From Psychrobacter phenylpyruvicus DSM 7000 = NBRC 102152 (GTDB taxonomy: Bacteria > Pseudomonadota > Gammaproteobacteria > Pseudomonadales > Moraxellaceae): a stretch of 52,319 nucleotides of DNA. The notes under the pieces are model-generated. The model was given only the letters and a program-made list of their open reading frames with translations. It made no database searches and was not told where the DNA came from. Positions 1 to 9,790 of this stretch are shown here, piece by piece (the first letter of the stretch is position 1; each line of letters starts with the position of its first letter). The position numbers and the translations under genes were made by a program. The stretch spans positions 1-52,319 of the forward strand of contig NZ_JMKP01000022.1 in the NCBI RefSeq assembly GCF_000685805.1, read 5' to 3'.

Positions 1-336
1 ATTAGGTGCAGATAAAGGGTATATCCGCCCTGAGTTAACACAGCACTTTGCATCAAAGGGTATTGATTTGCAAACACCGCTAAGACGCAATATGACAGAT
101 AATAGACCTAAGTCTGATGTTAATCGATTGATGCGTTATCGACGTAATATTGAGACTGTTATTGGTCAATTGTCTGACTGCTTTAATATACAGAAAGTAC
201 GTGCTAGAGATTTATGGCATTTGTCTCATCGTTTAACGCGTAAGATTCTGGCGCATAATTTCTGTTTTCTTTTAAATAAAAAACTTGGTAACCCGCCTCT
301 TCAGTTTGAATTGCTAATAAAGTGTTGAGAGTGGGG
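1..336 (+). mobile_element. IS982-family insertion sequence, right-end fragment
   Basis: This is the 3' part of an IS982-family element, cut off by the left edge of the window. It carries the C-terminal part of the transposase and ends in the terminal inverted repeat at 319-336 (AAAGTGTTGAGAGTGGGG), which matches the right end of the complete copy at 23233-24209. Where the fragment overlaps the minus-strand copy at 52152-52319 (about 168 nt) I count two base differences. It is clearly more diverged from the internal copy. The IS ends 22 bp past the dcd stop codon. The other end, and any target duplication, lie outside the window. Confidence 0.9.
2..328 (+). CDS. IS982-family transposase, C-terminal fragment
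   Basis: The frame is open from the window edge and continues upstream of it. The translated start (LGADKGYIRP) aligns with the second catalytic Asp region of the complete transposase at 23323-24201. RNIETVI carries the final catalytic Glu of the DDE triad, and the fragment ends in a stop codon inside the inverted repeat, as in the complete copy. About 108 of roughly 292 residues are present. Truncation is by the window edge, so nothing here says the gene is broken in the genome. Confidence 0.88.
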   Translation, partial: LGADKGYIRPELTQHFASKGIDLQTPLRRNMTDNRPKSDVNRLMRYRRNIETVIGQLSDCFNIQKVRARDLWHLSHRLTRKILAHNFCFLLNKKLGNPPLQFELLIKC

Positions 337-358
337 TGTTCTTAAATAATTTTTAAGA

Positions 359-934
359 CTACGTGCGAGGTAGAGTTACCCCTACCTGACCTTGGTATTT
401 GCCCCCACGGTCTTTATAACTGGTTTCACAAACATCATCAGCATCACTTTGGAAAAATAGCATTTGTGCTACCCCTTCACCGGCATAAATACGGGCTGGT
501 AAAGTAGTAGTGTTACTAAATTCTAAAGTAACGTGACCTTCCCACTCAGGTTCAAGTGGGGTAACGTTGACAATTATACCACAGCGAGCGTAAGTTGATT
601 TACCCAAGCAAATAGTCAAAACATCACGTGGAATTCTAAAGTATTCTACCGTACGTGCTAAGGCAAAAGAGTTGGGAGGAATGATACACTCATCACCAAC
701 GATATCGATAAAACTGTTTTCATCAAAGTTTTTCGGATCTACTATCGCCGAATGCACATTGGTAAAAACCTTAAACTCACGGGCACAGCGCACATCATAG
801 CCATAGCTAGAAGTACCATAACTGACCAGCTTATCGCCAGCGTCATTAAAGCGGACTTGGCCTGGTTCATATGGCTCAATCATGCCATGTTCTTCAGCCA
901 TTCTACGAATCCAGCGGTCAGATTTAATTGACAT
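359..934 (-). CDS. dcd: dCTP deaminase
   Basis: Deaminates dCTP to dUTP in the cytosol, supplying dUMP for thymidylate synthesis. At 191 aa it is close to the usual length (about 193). The family motif [16 protein letters not shown], with the catalytic Glu, lies near residues 126-141, and the N-terminal [17 protein letters not shown] is typical. The start is preceded by GAGGGTG. The gene is last in a minus-strand series (mgtE, mrp, DUF2804, dcd). In Pseudomonas aeruginosa, dcd, the mrp homologue and metG are consecutive, so this is an ancestral neighbour pair with DUF2804 added. The stop is followed only by a weak AT-rich hairpin (341-357) and then the IS, so termination may depend on IS-proximal sequence. 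Confidence 0.96.
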   Translation of the reverse strand: MSIKSDRWIRRMAEEHGMIEPYEPGQVRFNDAGDKLVSYGTSSYGYDVRCAREFKVFTNVHSAIVDPKNFDENSFIDIVGDECIIPPNSFALARTVEYFRIPRDVLTICLGKSTYARCGIIVNVTPLEPEWEGHVTLEFSNTTTLPARIYAGEGVAQMLFFQSDADDVCETSYKDRGGKYQGQVGVTLPRT

Positions 935-1202
935 TTTACACCCTCAAACTATTGATTTAAAACTACTAATTTAAATAAGATATTATAAAAAAAGCTCAAT
1001 TATATAAGATTCAACTTTTTATTTACAGCCGCACTACTGATTGTGCGGTCGAATCGGGCTATTAAGTGGGGCTATTTTACGCTCATTAATGACTTTGTGC
1101 TAATATTGTGCAGTATTTGCTCATTAAAAATGTAAACGACCCCTACCCGCTTATGTTTACTTTATGATGTTTTATCTTAATTGAAGAGGCTACATGCCCC
1201 CT

Positions 1203-2303
1203 TTACCATTTGGCAAAATGATCTTCTGCCAGTCCCATTACTTGGTCTAGAACTATCACCTCATCATTTGCAAGCCTAATGTGACCTGAGTAATAGCCTA
1301 TCCACTGCTCAAAGATACTGGCTACTAAGGCATAGTTGTCGGTTTTCTTATAGACTTTGATTGGGGTGAAGGTCAACTCAATATCAACCTTGCTCCAGCC
1401 AAGATTTTGATGACTGATGCTCCAAGTATTGCTCTTTTTATCCTCTAGACTGTCTCTTCGAAACATTACTGGCGGTAAGTGATGAATTTCTCCGTCCAGC
1501 CAGCAAGCATTCTCACTGATCCCAGTTTCATTAACGCCCATAGATAGGTTGAGCATAAACTGCCGACCCTCCTCAAGCTGAGTATTAATACAGCTCCAGA
1601 ACCAGTTAGTCTCATGACGCATAAAACCTAAAGTCCAATCTAAATTGGCATCAGTTAAGGCATCAAATTCAAACCGAGTCTGAGCGTGGTTAGCCTCTTT
1701 ACTGTCACTGGTCTTAGGATAATGCTTGGACAAGCTATGTAGGATTAACTCGCCAGAGGTAGAAACAAAAGGTTCTTTTTGGGTATAGCTCCAACCTCGT
1801 CTCCCTGATGGCGAGCACACGGCTAGGGGCTGCTGTGCCCGCTGTAATTCAGCGTTTATAGTAAATACATTACTATTTAGTCTGACACTGACAAACTCTG
1901 GCGAAAAATTCATTTTTAGCGTCAGCTTATCGTGCTCAAAGAGCATCTCACCGTTTTGATGATCCCCACTAAACTGAGCATTGATAGTTAAAGGCAGTAA
2001 GGCCTCAACTATCTCAAACTGCTTAGTTTCTTCATGATATATATAAGCAAAAGCCGTCGTCGCCAACTTAATCGTGGCAACTGCCATGCAGATTCGGTAA
2101 GGCCCATGTACTATCTGCACAAAGGCAAATTGATTGGCTTTTAATTGCTTACGCCACTGAGCAACAGGCTTTTGCGAAATTAAATGGCTATGATAATCCA
2201 AGTAATTTATTTGATTTACCTGGGAGAACACCCCAAACTGAGGTTGACCTTGCTCTATGAGTTTATCAATAGAGGGCAAGTCATAAGCATTTTTATTTGT
2301 CAT
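1203..2303 (-). CDS. DUF2804 family protein
   Basis: A 366-aa protein that I place in the DUF2804 family. Its C-terminal GLAEDHFAKW resembles the conserved end of that family, and it has many beta-strand-like stretches with aromatic patches (NWFWSCINTQL). No signal peptide or membrane segment is visible. The biochemical role is unknown. Its ATG overlaps the mrp stop by one base (TAATG), so translation is probably coupled to mrp. The gap to dcd (935-1202) holds a small GC hairpin at 1029-1048 (CCGCAC/GTGCGG) without a T tract, so the end of the transcript is not clear. Family call moderately sure; function not inferred. Confidence 0.8.
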   Translation of the reverse strand: MTNKNAYDLPSIDKLIEQGQPQFGVFSQVNQINYLDYHSHLISQKPVAQWRKQLKANQFAFVQIVHGPYRICMAVATIKLATTAFAYIYHEETKQFEIVEALLPLTINAQFSGDHQNGEMLFEHDKLTLKMNFSPEFVSVRLNSNVFTINAELQRAQQPLAVCSPSGRRGWSYTQKEPFVSTSGELILHSLSKHYPKTSDSKEANHAQTRFEFDALTDANLDWTLGFMRHETNWFWSCINTQLEEGRQFMLNLSMGVNETGISENACWLDGEIHHLPPVMFRRDSLEDKKSNTWSISHQNLGWSKVDIELTFTPIKVYKKTDNYALVASIFEQWIGYYSGHIRLANDEVIVLDQVMGLAEDHFAKW

Positions 2304-3553
2304 TAGAATATACGACCATCATCACGTTTTTTAGCGAATCTTTCTATGTTTACTTCAATATTGGTAGCGATATCAAGGTAGAACTGTGCATAGTCATCAC
2401 CCTGTCCCTCATTAGCAATAACACTAGGCACGCCTTTGTCAGCTTGAGCTCGAATGTCGCTGGCTAGGGGGAGTTGACCTAACAACGGCACTTGATATTC
2501 TTTAGCAATTGACTCTCCACCGCCTGCCCCAAATATGGCTTCTGTATGACCACAGTTGGAACAAGTATGTAGCGCCATATTCTCCACCACACCTATCACT
2601 GGAATGCTGGTTTTATTGAACATCTCGATACCTTTTTGCGCATCCATCAATGCAATATGCTGTGGTGTAGTGACAATAACCGCACCAGTAACTGGAATAC
2701 GCTGAGCCAATGTCAACTGAATATCACCGGTGCCCGGTGGCATATCAATCACTAGGTAATCGAGCATCGGCCAGTTGGTTTGGTTGAACAGTTGCATTAA
2801 CGCACCGGTAGCTTTAGGACCACGCCAAGCCACAGGAGTGTTATCGCCATCAAGCAAACTGCCAATAGATAACATCGCTAAACCATGGGCTTCTACCGGC
2901 ACAAATTGCTCGTTTTCTAGCTGAGGCTTTACCCCTTCTACCCCAAGCATACTGGGCATAGATGGGCCGTAGATATCCGCATCCAACACCCCAACACGAT
3001 TACCTAGCTTTTGTAGTGCCAAAGCAATATTGACCGTGGTGGTTGATTTACCCACACCACCTTTGCCTGAGGCCACTACTAAGATGTGCTTAATACGCGG
3101 ATGTGGCTGCAGACTCGATTGAGTTGGAGCACGTTTGGTAATTGGTGGCTCGGCTGCTGTAGACTGTTTTGCAGCGGCATCAATAGTTTTTGGTAAAGTC
3201 TTGGCGCTACCTTTGGTAGAGCTGACAGGCATAGAACTATTGTCTGGCATGATATTGACTCCAGTGGCTTTGGGTAGCAGGGCAATATTTAAGTTAACTT
3301 CTTCTATGCCAAGAGGCTTTAGCTTTAGCCCAAGCTGTCTTTGCACCTCTTCAGGATTTGCCTCTTCATCTAAGCGTAAATCTAAAGTCACTGTATCCCC
3401 ATGATGTTGAAACTTAGTTAACTCGTTTCTATCACGGCCCTGTGGATAATTAGCCACTACCTCTTTTGCCACTGCTTCTAGCTGCGTAGCTTGCTGAGAA
3501 TCTTCATTTTTTAGGGTATTTTTCTGAATCGTTTTTTTTATAAAATCAAACAT
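2303..3553 (-). CDS. mrp: Mrp/ApbC-type iron-sulfur cluster carrier ATPase
   Basis: A cytosolic P-loop ATPase of the Mrp/NBP35 family that holds and transfers Fe-S clusters to apo-proteins. An N-terminal MIP18/DUF59-like domain (about residues 20-95) is followed by a Ser/Ala/Pro-rich linker. The ATPase core has the deviant Walker A GKGGVGKST near residue 163, DADIYGPSMPSMLG, and DMPPGTGD. The paired cysteines that bind the bridging cluster are in CSNCGH. Length 416 aa is slightly above the usual ~370 because of the linker. An AAGGGG ribosome site precedes the ATG. Next to metG in E. coli and P. aeruginosa; here mgtE and scoAB separate the two. Confidence 0.95.
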   Translation of the reverse strand: MFDFIKKTIQKNTLKNEDSQQATQLEAVAKEVVANYPQGRDRNELTKFQHHGDTVTLDLRLDEEANPEEVQRQLGLKLKPLGIEEVNLNIALLPKATGVNIMPDNSSMPVSSTKGSAKTLPKTIDAAAKQSTAAEPPITKRAPTQSSLQPHPRIKHILVVASGKGGVGKSTTTVNIALALQKLGNRVGVLDADIYGPSMPSMLGVEGVKPQLENEQFVPVEAHGLAMLSIGSLLDGDNTPVAWRGPKATGALMQLFNQTNWPMLDYLVIDMPPGTGDIQLTLAQRIPVTGAVIVTTPQHIALMDAQKGIEMFNKTSIPVIGVVENMALHTCSNCGHTEAIFGAGGGESIAKEYQVPLLGQLPLASDIRAQADKGVPSVIANEGQGDDYAQFYLDIATNIEVNIERFAKKRDDGRIF

Positions 3554-3838
3554 TATTGCCCCTTAGTAACTTGTCACTGCTATCTACTGTAGTACGTTTA
3601 AGCTTAACACCAAAGTTGTAGCGTTTATTTATATCTTACACTTTAATATATAGCTTTCTATCTATAGCCTACGAACAAGCAAACTTCTAATATAACAAAT
3701 CAGTTTAGCTCAATTAACCGCTGAAAAAAACCACAATAACTTTAAGACTATTGCCTTGTCTATGATCCCTTTCTTTAGGCTGATAATGCAAGCTTACCTC
3801 TCTATTCTTGCTTATCTACTGTTAGTTATTTTTGGCGA

Positions 3839-5176
3839 TTACAGCGTTAAAAACTGTGAGGCAATAAACAGATAGATGGCGACACCTGAAGCATCACACA
3901 CCGAAGTAATTAAAGGCGCGCTGGCGCTGGCAGGGTCAAAGCCTAGTTTGTTTAGTACAAACGGCAAGCTCATGCCAATCACACAGCCAATCATTACCAC
4001 AGATATCATACTCAAGGCGAGTACTAATGCTACCACCGCATCGCCGCGGAAATAACCAATAACCGAAATAGCCGCGGCCATGGTGATACCTAGCAATAAT
4101 GCAACCATAGCTTCACGGCCTAATAAAGAGAACCAGTCACGCATGACCACCTCCCCGGTCGCTAGGGCACGTACCATTAAGGTTGCAGACTGAGATCCGG
4201 CGTTACCGCCACTATCTACCAATAAAGGTAGGAAGAAAACCAGTACTAAGTTAGCAGCAATTACATCCTCAAAGTGAGAAATCCCCACGCCTGAAATTAG
4301 GTTACCAAATACCAAAAACACCAGCCAAAACACACGTTTACGATATAATATTCGAATGCTGGTATCTTTGAAGCTGCCGACCAAAGTTGAAACACCCCCT
4401 GACTTATGGAAGTCGTCTGTGGCCTCATCACTGGCTACGTCCATCGCGTCATCGTGGGTCACAATACCGACCAACGCTCCGTTATTGTCAATAATAGGCA
4501 GTGCAATTAAGTCATAACGGGCAATGGTTTTTGCCACATCTTCTTGGTCTTCATGCACATTGGTTGCCACAACTTTGGTCAGCATGATATCGCCAATCAA
4601 CTGATCGGGTGAGGCTAAGATTAATGTTCTTAACGAGACGACCCCTTGTAGCTTGCGCTGTTCATCGATGACATAAGCATGGTAGATGGTCTCAGCATCA
4701 GGGGCTTCTAATCTTAAAGCAGCCAAAGCTTCAGCTACCGTCATTTGTGCCTTTAAGGTAGCGTAGTCCGATGTCATTAATGCCCCAGCTGTTTTTTCAG
4801 CATAGGCAGACAGTCGTCTAATATCTTCTCGCTCAGCCTGAGCCAAAGCCGGTAACAAAGCATCACGTTGATTTTGGTCTAAACGCTTATATAAGTCGGT
4901 TCGCTCATCCGATGGCATCTCGCCCACTAATTTGGCAAGACTGGCTCGCGGAAATAAGAACGCCATCTCAACTTGATCTTCTGGGTCAAGATAAGAAAAG
5001 ACCGTGGCCCTATCCGGTAGCTTCTCTAGTAATTTCCACGACATATCTGGATCTAACAAAACCAATATGTCGGCAATGTCGATCGGGCGCAAATCCTTCA
5101 ATTGATCTACGGCTTGGTCAAATTCTTGATTTTCAATGGCATTTTTTAATAATAATGCAGTCGCTTTATGATCCAT
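3839..5176 (-). CDS. mgtE: Magnesium transporter MgtE
   Basis: Inner-membrane Mg2+ channel/transporter gated by cytosolic Mg2+. Order seen: N-terminal MgtE superhelical domain (about 1-130), two CBS repeats (about 130-255, e.g. MTVAEALAALR and DLIALPIIDNNGALVGIVT), then five hydrophobic segments from about residue 275, with the FFLPLLVDSGGNAGSQSATL pore signature. The frame is open 14 codons further upstream, but the start at 5176 (MDHKATALL) has AAGGAG eight bases before it and is preferred, giving 445 aa. The 387-nt gap upstream contains an intrinsic terminator about 55 nt before this start, which may be a regulatory leader. No clear terminator follows the gene in 3554-3838. Confidence 0.95.
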   Translation of the reverse strand: MDHKATALLLKNAIENQEFDQAVDQLKDLRPIDIADILVLLDPDMSWKLLEKLPDRATVFSYLDPEDQVEMAFLFPRASLAKLVGEMPSDERTDLYKRLDQNQRDALLPALAQAEREDIRRLSAYAEKTAGALMTSDYATLKAQMTVAEALAALRLEAPDAETIYHAYVIDEQRKLQGVVSLRTLILASPDQLIGDIMLTKVVATNVHEDQEDVAKTIARYDLIALPIIDNNGALVGIVTHDDAMDVASDEATDDFHKSGGVSTLVGSFKDTSIRILYRKRVFWLVFLVFGNLISGVGISHFEDVIAANLVLVFFLPLLVDSGGNAGSQSATLMVRALATGEVVMRDWFSLLGREAMVALLLGITMAAAISVIGYFRGDAVVALVLALSMISVVMIGCVIGMSLPFVLNKLGFDPASASAPLITSVCDASGVAIYLFIASQFLTL

Positions 5177-5230
5177 AATTTGTACTCCTTGCAGCCCAGT
5201 CTTTGTGCAAGTAACCATAGAAATAAGTAA

Positions 5231-5262
5231 TAAAAAAGAGCCAATAGTTATTTTATTGGCTC
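5231..5262 (-). terminator. Intrinsic terminator between scoB and mgtE (possible attenuator)
   Basis: On the minus strand GAGCCAATA pairs with TATTGGCTC (stem 5238-5246/5254-5262, 7-nt loop) and is followed by TTTTTTATTA. It lies about 300 nt past the scoB stop and about 55 nt before the mgtE start. It could simply end scoAB, or sit in the mgtE 5' leader as an attenuator. A second GAGCC occurs just upstream (around 5270-5275) and could compete for the GGCTC arm. Confidence 0.8.
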
Positions 5263-5497
5263 CTGATTTAGGCTCTAAATACTAGCTTTATTAGGGCAGT
5301 TGAAATAAGTGGCAGTTTCAAAAAGTCATTCATATAACAACATTTATATATAAATTTAGAGTTTGTTTTGTTTAGCAATGGCACCAGTTTTTAACTGCTC
5401 ATAGGGTTGTTTGGCCTGTTATCAAAAGCATCCAATAGTGTCTGCTCGATGCCCGTAAATACGGTTTAAACATAACTCAAGGAGATGCTAAGCGATT

Positions 5498-5537
5498 GTC
5501 GTTTTTTTAACAAGGGTCTGATTGTTAAAAAAACGAC
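5498..5537. repeat. Perfect 15-bp inverted repeat downstream of scoB
   Basis: GTCGTTTTTTTAACA (5498-5512) and its exact reverse complement (5523-5537) flank a 10-nt spacer. It sits 26 nt after the scoB stop on the minus strand. There is no T tract beyond either arm, so it is not a textbook terminator, although the T7 run inside the arm could act as one. The rest of the 5263-5563 gap shows no gene. Confidence 0.75.
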
Positions 5538-5563
5538 TTCTAGATTTAAACTGCCGACTTTTT

Positions 5564-6193
5564 TTATTGAGTAATGGTGACCGGAGTATGCTTTTGTAGC
5601 TCCTCAAAGCTTACGCCATCTGCTAACTCTACCAACTTAAGACCATTGTCAGTCACATCCATTACTGCAAACTCGGTGATGATACGGTCCACTACTTTTT
5701 TGCCAGTTAACGGCAACTGACACTCGGCCAATATTTTTGGCTCACCGTGCTTATTAATTTGCTCCATAAGCACAATAACTCGCTGCACGCCAGCCACTAA
5801 GTCCATTGCGCCGCCCATCCCTTTTACCATTTTTCCGGGAATCATCCAGTTGGCTAAATCACCCTGTTCAGATACTTCCATCGCCCCCAAAATAGCTAGG
5901 TTTACATGACCACCACGAATCATTGCAAAGGATTCTGAGCTACCAAAGAAGCTGGCACCTGGCTTGGCAGTTACTGTTTGCTTGCCGGCATTAATTAAGT
6001 CTGGGTCAACGTTATCTTCTGTCGGAAATTCGCCAATACCCAATAAGCCGTTTTCTGACTGTAGCCAAACGTTCACACCCTCTGGAATATAGTTTGCCAC
6101 CATTGTTGGTAAGCCAATTCCTAAATTCACATAAAAACCATCTTCTAATTCTTGAGCGGCGCGCTGAGCCATTTGCTCTCTAGTCCATGCCAT
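5564..6193 (-). CDS. scoB: 3-oxoacid CoA-transferase subunit B
   Basis: Beta subunit of a class I CoA-transferase, probably succinyl-CoA:3-ketoacid (acetoacetate) CoA-transferase; it moves CoA between succinate and a 3-oxoacid. The catalytic Glu is in SENGLLGIG, and [15 protein letters not shown] and MGGAMDLV are family motifs. The preferred start at 6193 (MAWTREQM) lies 7 nt after AAGGAG. The ATG two codons earlier at 6199 is only one base from that site. Length 209 aa fits the family. scoA lies 74 nt upstream and the two form one operon. The beta-ketoadipate enzyme PcaJ is a close relative, and no pca gene is near, so ketone-body or short-chain acid use is more likely. Confidence 0.92.
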   Translation of the reverse strand: MAWTREQMAQRAAQELEDGFYVNLGIGLPTMVANYIPEGVNVWLQSENGLLGIGEFPTEDNVDPDLINAGKQTVTAKPGASFFGSSESFAMIRGGHVNLAILGAMEVSEQGDLANWMIPGKMVKGMGGAMDLVAGVQRVIVLMEQINKHGEPKILAECQLPLTGKKVVDRIITEFAVMDVTDNGLKLVELADGVSFEELQKHTPVTITQ

Positions 6194-6267
6194 GTTCATA
6201 CTCCTTGTGTACTTTTTATTTTTACAAAATATTGGGCTACTTATCTATTACCCTTAATTTTATGACT

Positions 6268-6969
6268 TTATTTTTTTACAGTAATTTTTTCGATGCGTTT
6301 TTCTGGAGTGCTATTCAATACCAAACGCTGTACAAATATACCTGGTAGATGAATCTCATCAGCATCCAATTCACCAATTTCAACGATTTCTTCTACTTCA
6401 GCCACTGTAATTTTGCCAGCCATAGCACAGTCTGGGTTAAAGTTACGTGCGGTTTTATTAAATATAAGGTTGCCCGCTTTATCCGCTTTCTGAGCCTTTA
6501 CTAACGCCACATCAGCGGTGAGTGAATTCTCTAAGATATAGGTGCGACCATCAAATTCACGAGTTTCTTTACCCTCAGCCACTTGGGTGCCTACACCTGT
6601 CGCCGTATAAAAGGCTGGGATACCTGCACCCCCTGCACGCAGCTTCTCTGCTAAAGTGCCTTGTGGTGTTAACTCCACCTCTAACTCACCCCCTAAGAAT
6701 TGACGCTCAAATTCTTTGTTCTCGCCAACATAAGAGGAGATCATTTTTTTGATTTGTCGGGTTTGTAGTAGCAGCCCTAAGCCAAAATCATCGACCCCAG
6801 CATTATTACTAATACAGGTCAGCTCTTTTGCCCCGCTGTCCCTTAAGGCTAGGATAAGCGCTTCAGGAATACCGCACAGTCCAAATCCGCCAATAGCCAA
6901 AGTTTGCCCATCCTTGATAATGTCCTTTAAAGCAGACTCAGCGCTTTCATAAAGTTTCGATTGACTCAT
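6268..6969 (-). CDS. scoA: 3-oxoacid CoA-transferase subunit A
   Basis: Alpha subunit partner of the downstream scoB. The [13 protein letters not shown] loop near residue 27 is the CoA-binding signature of the family, and the length (233 aa) is normal. GGGAG precedes the ATG at 6969. It is the first gene of the minus-strand scoAB pair, and its promoter must lie in 6970-7522, shared divergently with metG. Substrate specificity cannot be read from the sequence alone. Confidence 0.92.
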   Translation of the reverse strand: MSQSKLYESAESALKDIIKDGQTLAIGGFGLCGIPEALILALRDSGAKELTCISNNAGVDDFGLGLLLQTRQIKKMISSYVGENKEFERQFLGGELEVELTPQGTLAEKLRAGGAGIPAFYTATGVGTQVAEGKETREFDGRTYILENSLTADVALVKAQKADKAGNLIFNKTARNFNPDCAMAGKITVAEVEEIVEIGELDADEIHLPGIFVQRLVLNSTPEKRIEKITVKK

Positions 6970-7449
6970 TATTCTCTCCCTGTTTGAATCAACTTAAGAA
7001 TATAGCTTAGTACTAATTTTCGAAATAAAAGTACAGATGTTAACCAGCCCAGTTTAACTGGTTTCAAACCTAAAGCAAAATTAAGTGTTTATGCCGGTCA
7101 TAACATCCTAATCCCTCCATCAATTGAGAAGAAGGAATGGTAAAATGCCGCTAATTAATTGAGAAAACAAAAGGGGAAGGTAAAAACCTATTGACCAGCT
7201 GTACGCTGGCGGGGGTGAGAAATTGAAACATAACAAATCCTTGTTAAAAATAAATATTTAATCCTTAAACATTACTCGCTATAACTCTTCATATTAGCTG
7301 AATCTTATGTTTTTTAAAATCCCTCAAGTTAACTCTAACAATTCTTTAGCTACTTTCAGCTAACTTAGCTTCATAACCCCCTTATCCCTAAGTTAACTTT
7401 TTCTAAATCAACCTATTTAAACAGAGGTTAATTCCCATTTTTACGCCAT
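6970..7449. other. scoA-metG divergent intergenic region
   Basis: About 550 bp lie between the divergent scoA and metG starts. No gene is visible. A hairpin AACCAG/CTGGTT is at 7042-7063, and a CCAGC/GCTGG hairpin followed by a G run lies around 7196-7214. The strand downstream is AT-rich with repeated GTTAACT-like words between about 7328 and 7400. The length is large for two ordinary promoters, so a small RNA is possible, but I see no clear promoter-terminator pair. Confidence 0.5.
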
Positions 7450-7479
7450 TTGCGGTATCATAGGCACACGTTTTATATT
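7450..7479 (+). promoter_or_regulatory. Candidate sigma-70 promoter for metG
   Basis: TTGCGG (7450-7455), an 18-bp spacer and TATATT (7474-7479) lie about 44 bp before the metG start. Matches are moderate at -35 and good at -10. Confidence 0.45.
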
Positions 7480-7522
7480 CAGATAATCTTCTTAAAAATT
7501 AATAAACTTTATAGGTGATTTT

Positions 7523-9616
7523 GTGCGTCAAATTCTTGTTACCAGTGCCCTTCCCTATGCCAATGGCAATATCCACTTGGGTCATCTTTTAGAACATATT
7601 CAAACTGATATCTGGGTGCGCGCTATGAAAGCCCAAGGTCATCAGGTGACTTATGTTTGCGCCGATGACGCACATGGTACGAGTATCATGCTTAAAGCAG
7701 AACAACAAGGCATTACTCCAGAACAGCTTATCTCAGAAGTCAAAAGCTCGCATCAGGCAGACTTTGCTAAATTTCTAATTAACTACGACAACTATCACAC
7801 CACTCATTCTGAAGAAAATAAAGAATTTTCAGAATTAATCTATCGTCGTTTAAATAGCGAAGGTCATATTACAACCAAAGATGTTGAGCAATTGTTTGAT
7901 CCAGAGAAGCAATTATTCTTAGCAGACCGTTTTGTTAAAGGCGAATGCCCCGAGTGTGCTGCACAAGATCAGTATGGTGATAACTGTGAGGTTTGTGGTA
8001 CTACCTATGAAGCTACCGAACTCAAAAATCCATACTCAACACTTTCAAAAGCAACGCCAGTGCTAAAAACCTCTAAGCACTACTTCTTTAACTTGCCAGA
8101 GTTTGAGCAGTTCTTACAGCAGTGGACTACTGATAAAGGTCGACTACAGCCTTCAGTGGTCAATAAGTTGCAAGAGTGGTTTGAAGCCGGGCTAGCTAGC
8201 TGGGATATTTCTCGTGATGCCCCCTACTTTGGTTTCAAGATTCCTGATACTCCAGCGGATGAACCTGACAAATACTTCTATGTGTGGTTAGATGCGCCTA
8301 TCGGTTATATGGCGAGCTTCAAAAATTTATGTAAAAAGCGTAAAGACTCTACCGACCCACTTAAGCCAGCATTAAACTTTGATGACTATTGGCTAGAAGA
8401 AAACCAACATAAAACTGAGCTTTATCATTTCATTGGTAAAGACATTGTTTATTTCCACGCTTTATTTTGGCCTGCTATGTTGGCCGGTGCTCAATACCGC
8501 ACCCCTACCGGCGTATTCGCTCACGGCTTCTTGATGGTCAACGGTGAAAAAATGAGTAAGTCACGCGGCACATTCATTCAAGCTGAAACCTTTGCTAAGC
8601 ACCTTCACCCAGAGTATCTGCGTTATTATTTTGCCACCAAGCTTTCAGATAAAGTTGAGGACATGAACCTAGACTTCGCTGACTTCATACAGAAAGTAAA
8701 CTCTGATATGGTCGGCAAAGTAGTCAATATCGCCAGTCGCAGTGCCGGCTTCATCGTTAAGAAATACGACGGTATGCTGTCTGAAAACTGCGCTGAGCCT
8801 GAGCTGTTGAATGAGATTATTCGTGCCGGTGAAGAAATTGCAACCGCTTATGAAAACCGTGAGTTTAGTCGAGCCATGCGCCTAATTATGCAGTGTGCGG
8901 ACAAAGCCAACGAATACATTGATAGCAAGAAACCTTGGGCGATGGCCAAAGAAGAAGGCCGTGAACAAGAAGTTCAAGACGTATGTAGTGTGGCCATCAA
9001 TATCTTCCGTCAACTGATGGTGTATCTAGCACCGGTATTACCTGAGCTTACTGACAATGCTAAGGCCTTCTTAAACATTAATGACTTAAGTTTTGCTAGT
9101 CGTCATGAGCTGTTATTAGGTCATAAAATCAATAAGTTTAAGCCACTAATGCAGCGTATCGAACAATCACAGATTGATGCCATGATTGAAGACTCTAAGC
9201 AAGATTTACAAGCTGCAGCCGCACCAGTTCCTGAAGCTGCAGACAAAAAATCTTCCTCAAATAAAAAAGCGGATACTGCGGCAAGCGATTATATTGAGTT
9301 TGATGACTTCATGAAGGTCGAGATGACTGTGGCTCAAGTACTTGAGTGTAACTATGTAGAAGGTGCTGATAAGCTATTGCAGTTCACACTAGATATCGGT
9401 AAAGACCAACCAATTAATGTCTTTAGTGGCATTCGTAAGTTTTATGAGCCTGAGCAATTGGCCAATAAAAAAGTCATCTGTGTGACCAACTTGGCACCAC
9501 GTAAGATGAAGTTTGGGGTTTCAGAAGGTATGATTTTATCTTCTGGCGACCCTAAAACAGGCTTAGTCGTCATTACTTTGCCGGATGAGTGCCAAGTAGG
9601 CGATAAGTTGGCCTAA
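7523..9616 (+). CDS. metG: Methionyl-tRNA synthetase
   Basis: Charges tRNA-Met in the cytosol. The class I HIGH motif is HLGH at residues 18-21, and KMSKS lies near residue 343. A zinc knuckle is seen in [18 protein letters not shown] (about residues 146-163). The C-terminal ~110 residues form a Trbp111/EMAP-type tRNA-binding domain, reached through an Ala/Lys-rich linker. At 697 aa it is slightly longer than the E. coli enzyme (677). The start is GTG, with TAGGTGA a few bases before; no in-frame ATG gives the conserved N-terminus. Transcribed alone, ending at the hairpin at 9673-9705. Confidence 0.97.
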   Translation: MRQILVTSALPYANGNIHLGHLLEHIQTDIWVRAMKAQGHQVTYVCADDAHGTSIMLKAEQQGITPEQLISEVKSSHQADFAKFLINYDNYHTTHSEENKEFSELIYRRLNSEGHITTKDVEQLFDPEKQLFLADRFVKGECPECAAQDQYGDNCEVCGTTYEATELKNPYSTLSKATPVLKTSKHYFFNLPEFEQFLQQWTTDKGRLQPSVVNKLQEWFEAGLASWDISRDAPYFGFKIPDTPADEPDKYFYVWLDAPIGYMASFKNLCKKRKDSTDPLKPALNFDDYWLEENQHKTELYHFIGKDIVYFHALFWPAMLAGAQYRTPTGVFAHGFLMVNGEKMSKSRGTFIQAETFAKHLHPEYLRYYFATKLSDKVEDMNLDFADFIQKVNSDMVGKVVNIASRSAGFIVKKYDGMLSENCAEPELLNEIIRAGEEIATAYENREFSRAMRLIMQCADKANEYIDSKKPWAMAKEEGREQEVQDVCSVAINIFRQLMVYLAPVLPELTDNAKAFLNINDLSFASRHELLLGHKINKFKPLMQRIEQSQIDAMIEDSKQDLQAAAAPVPEAADKKSSSNKKADTAASDYIEFDDFMKVEMTVAQVLECNYVEGADKLLQFTLDIGKDQPINVFSGIRKFYEPEQLANKKVICVTNLAPRKMKFGVSEGMILSSGDPKTGLVVITLPDECQVGDKLA

Positions 9617-9672
9617 AAACCAGCTGTAATAAAAGACTATTGAAACTAATTAATAGCTTGCAATTACTCGCT

Positions 9673-9705
9673 AAAAAGCCGATGTTATTAACATCGGCTT
9701 TTTTT
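9673..9705 (+). terminator. metG intrinsic terminator
   Basis: AGCCGATGT (9677-9685) pairs with ACATCGGCT (9691-9699), with AAAAA before and TTTTTTT after. It is a strong, GC-containing stem and probably works in both directions. Confidence 0.92.
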
Positions 9706-9790
9706 ATTGGTCTTTGTAGTCACTGACCACTTTTTTTATTTCTCAGTTGTGTTACATTATTGTAATATAGACTTACACTGTTAAACTTAA

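Noticed and set aside
1029..1060. tRNA- or terminator-like GC hairpin upstream of dcd
   Set aside because: Only one stem forms, with no T arm or acceptor stem and no T tract.
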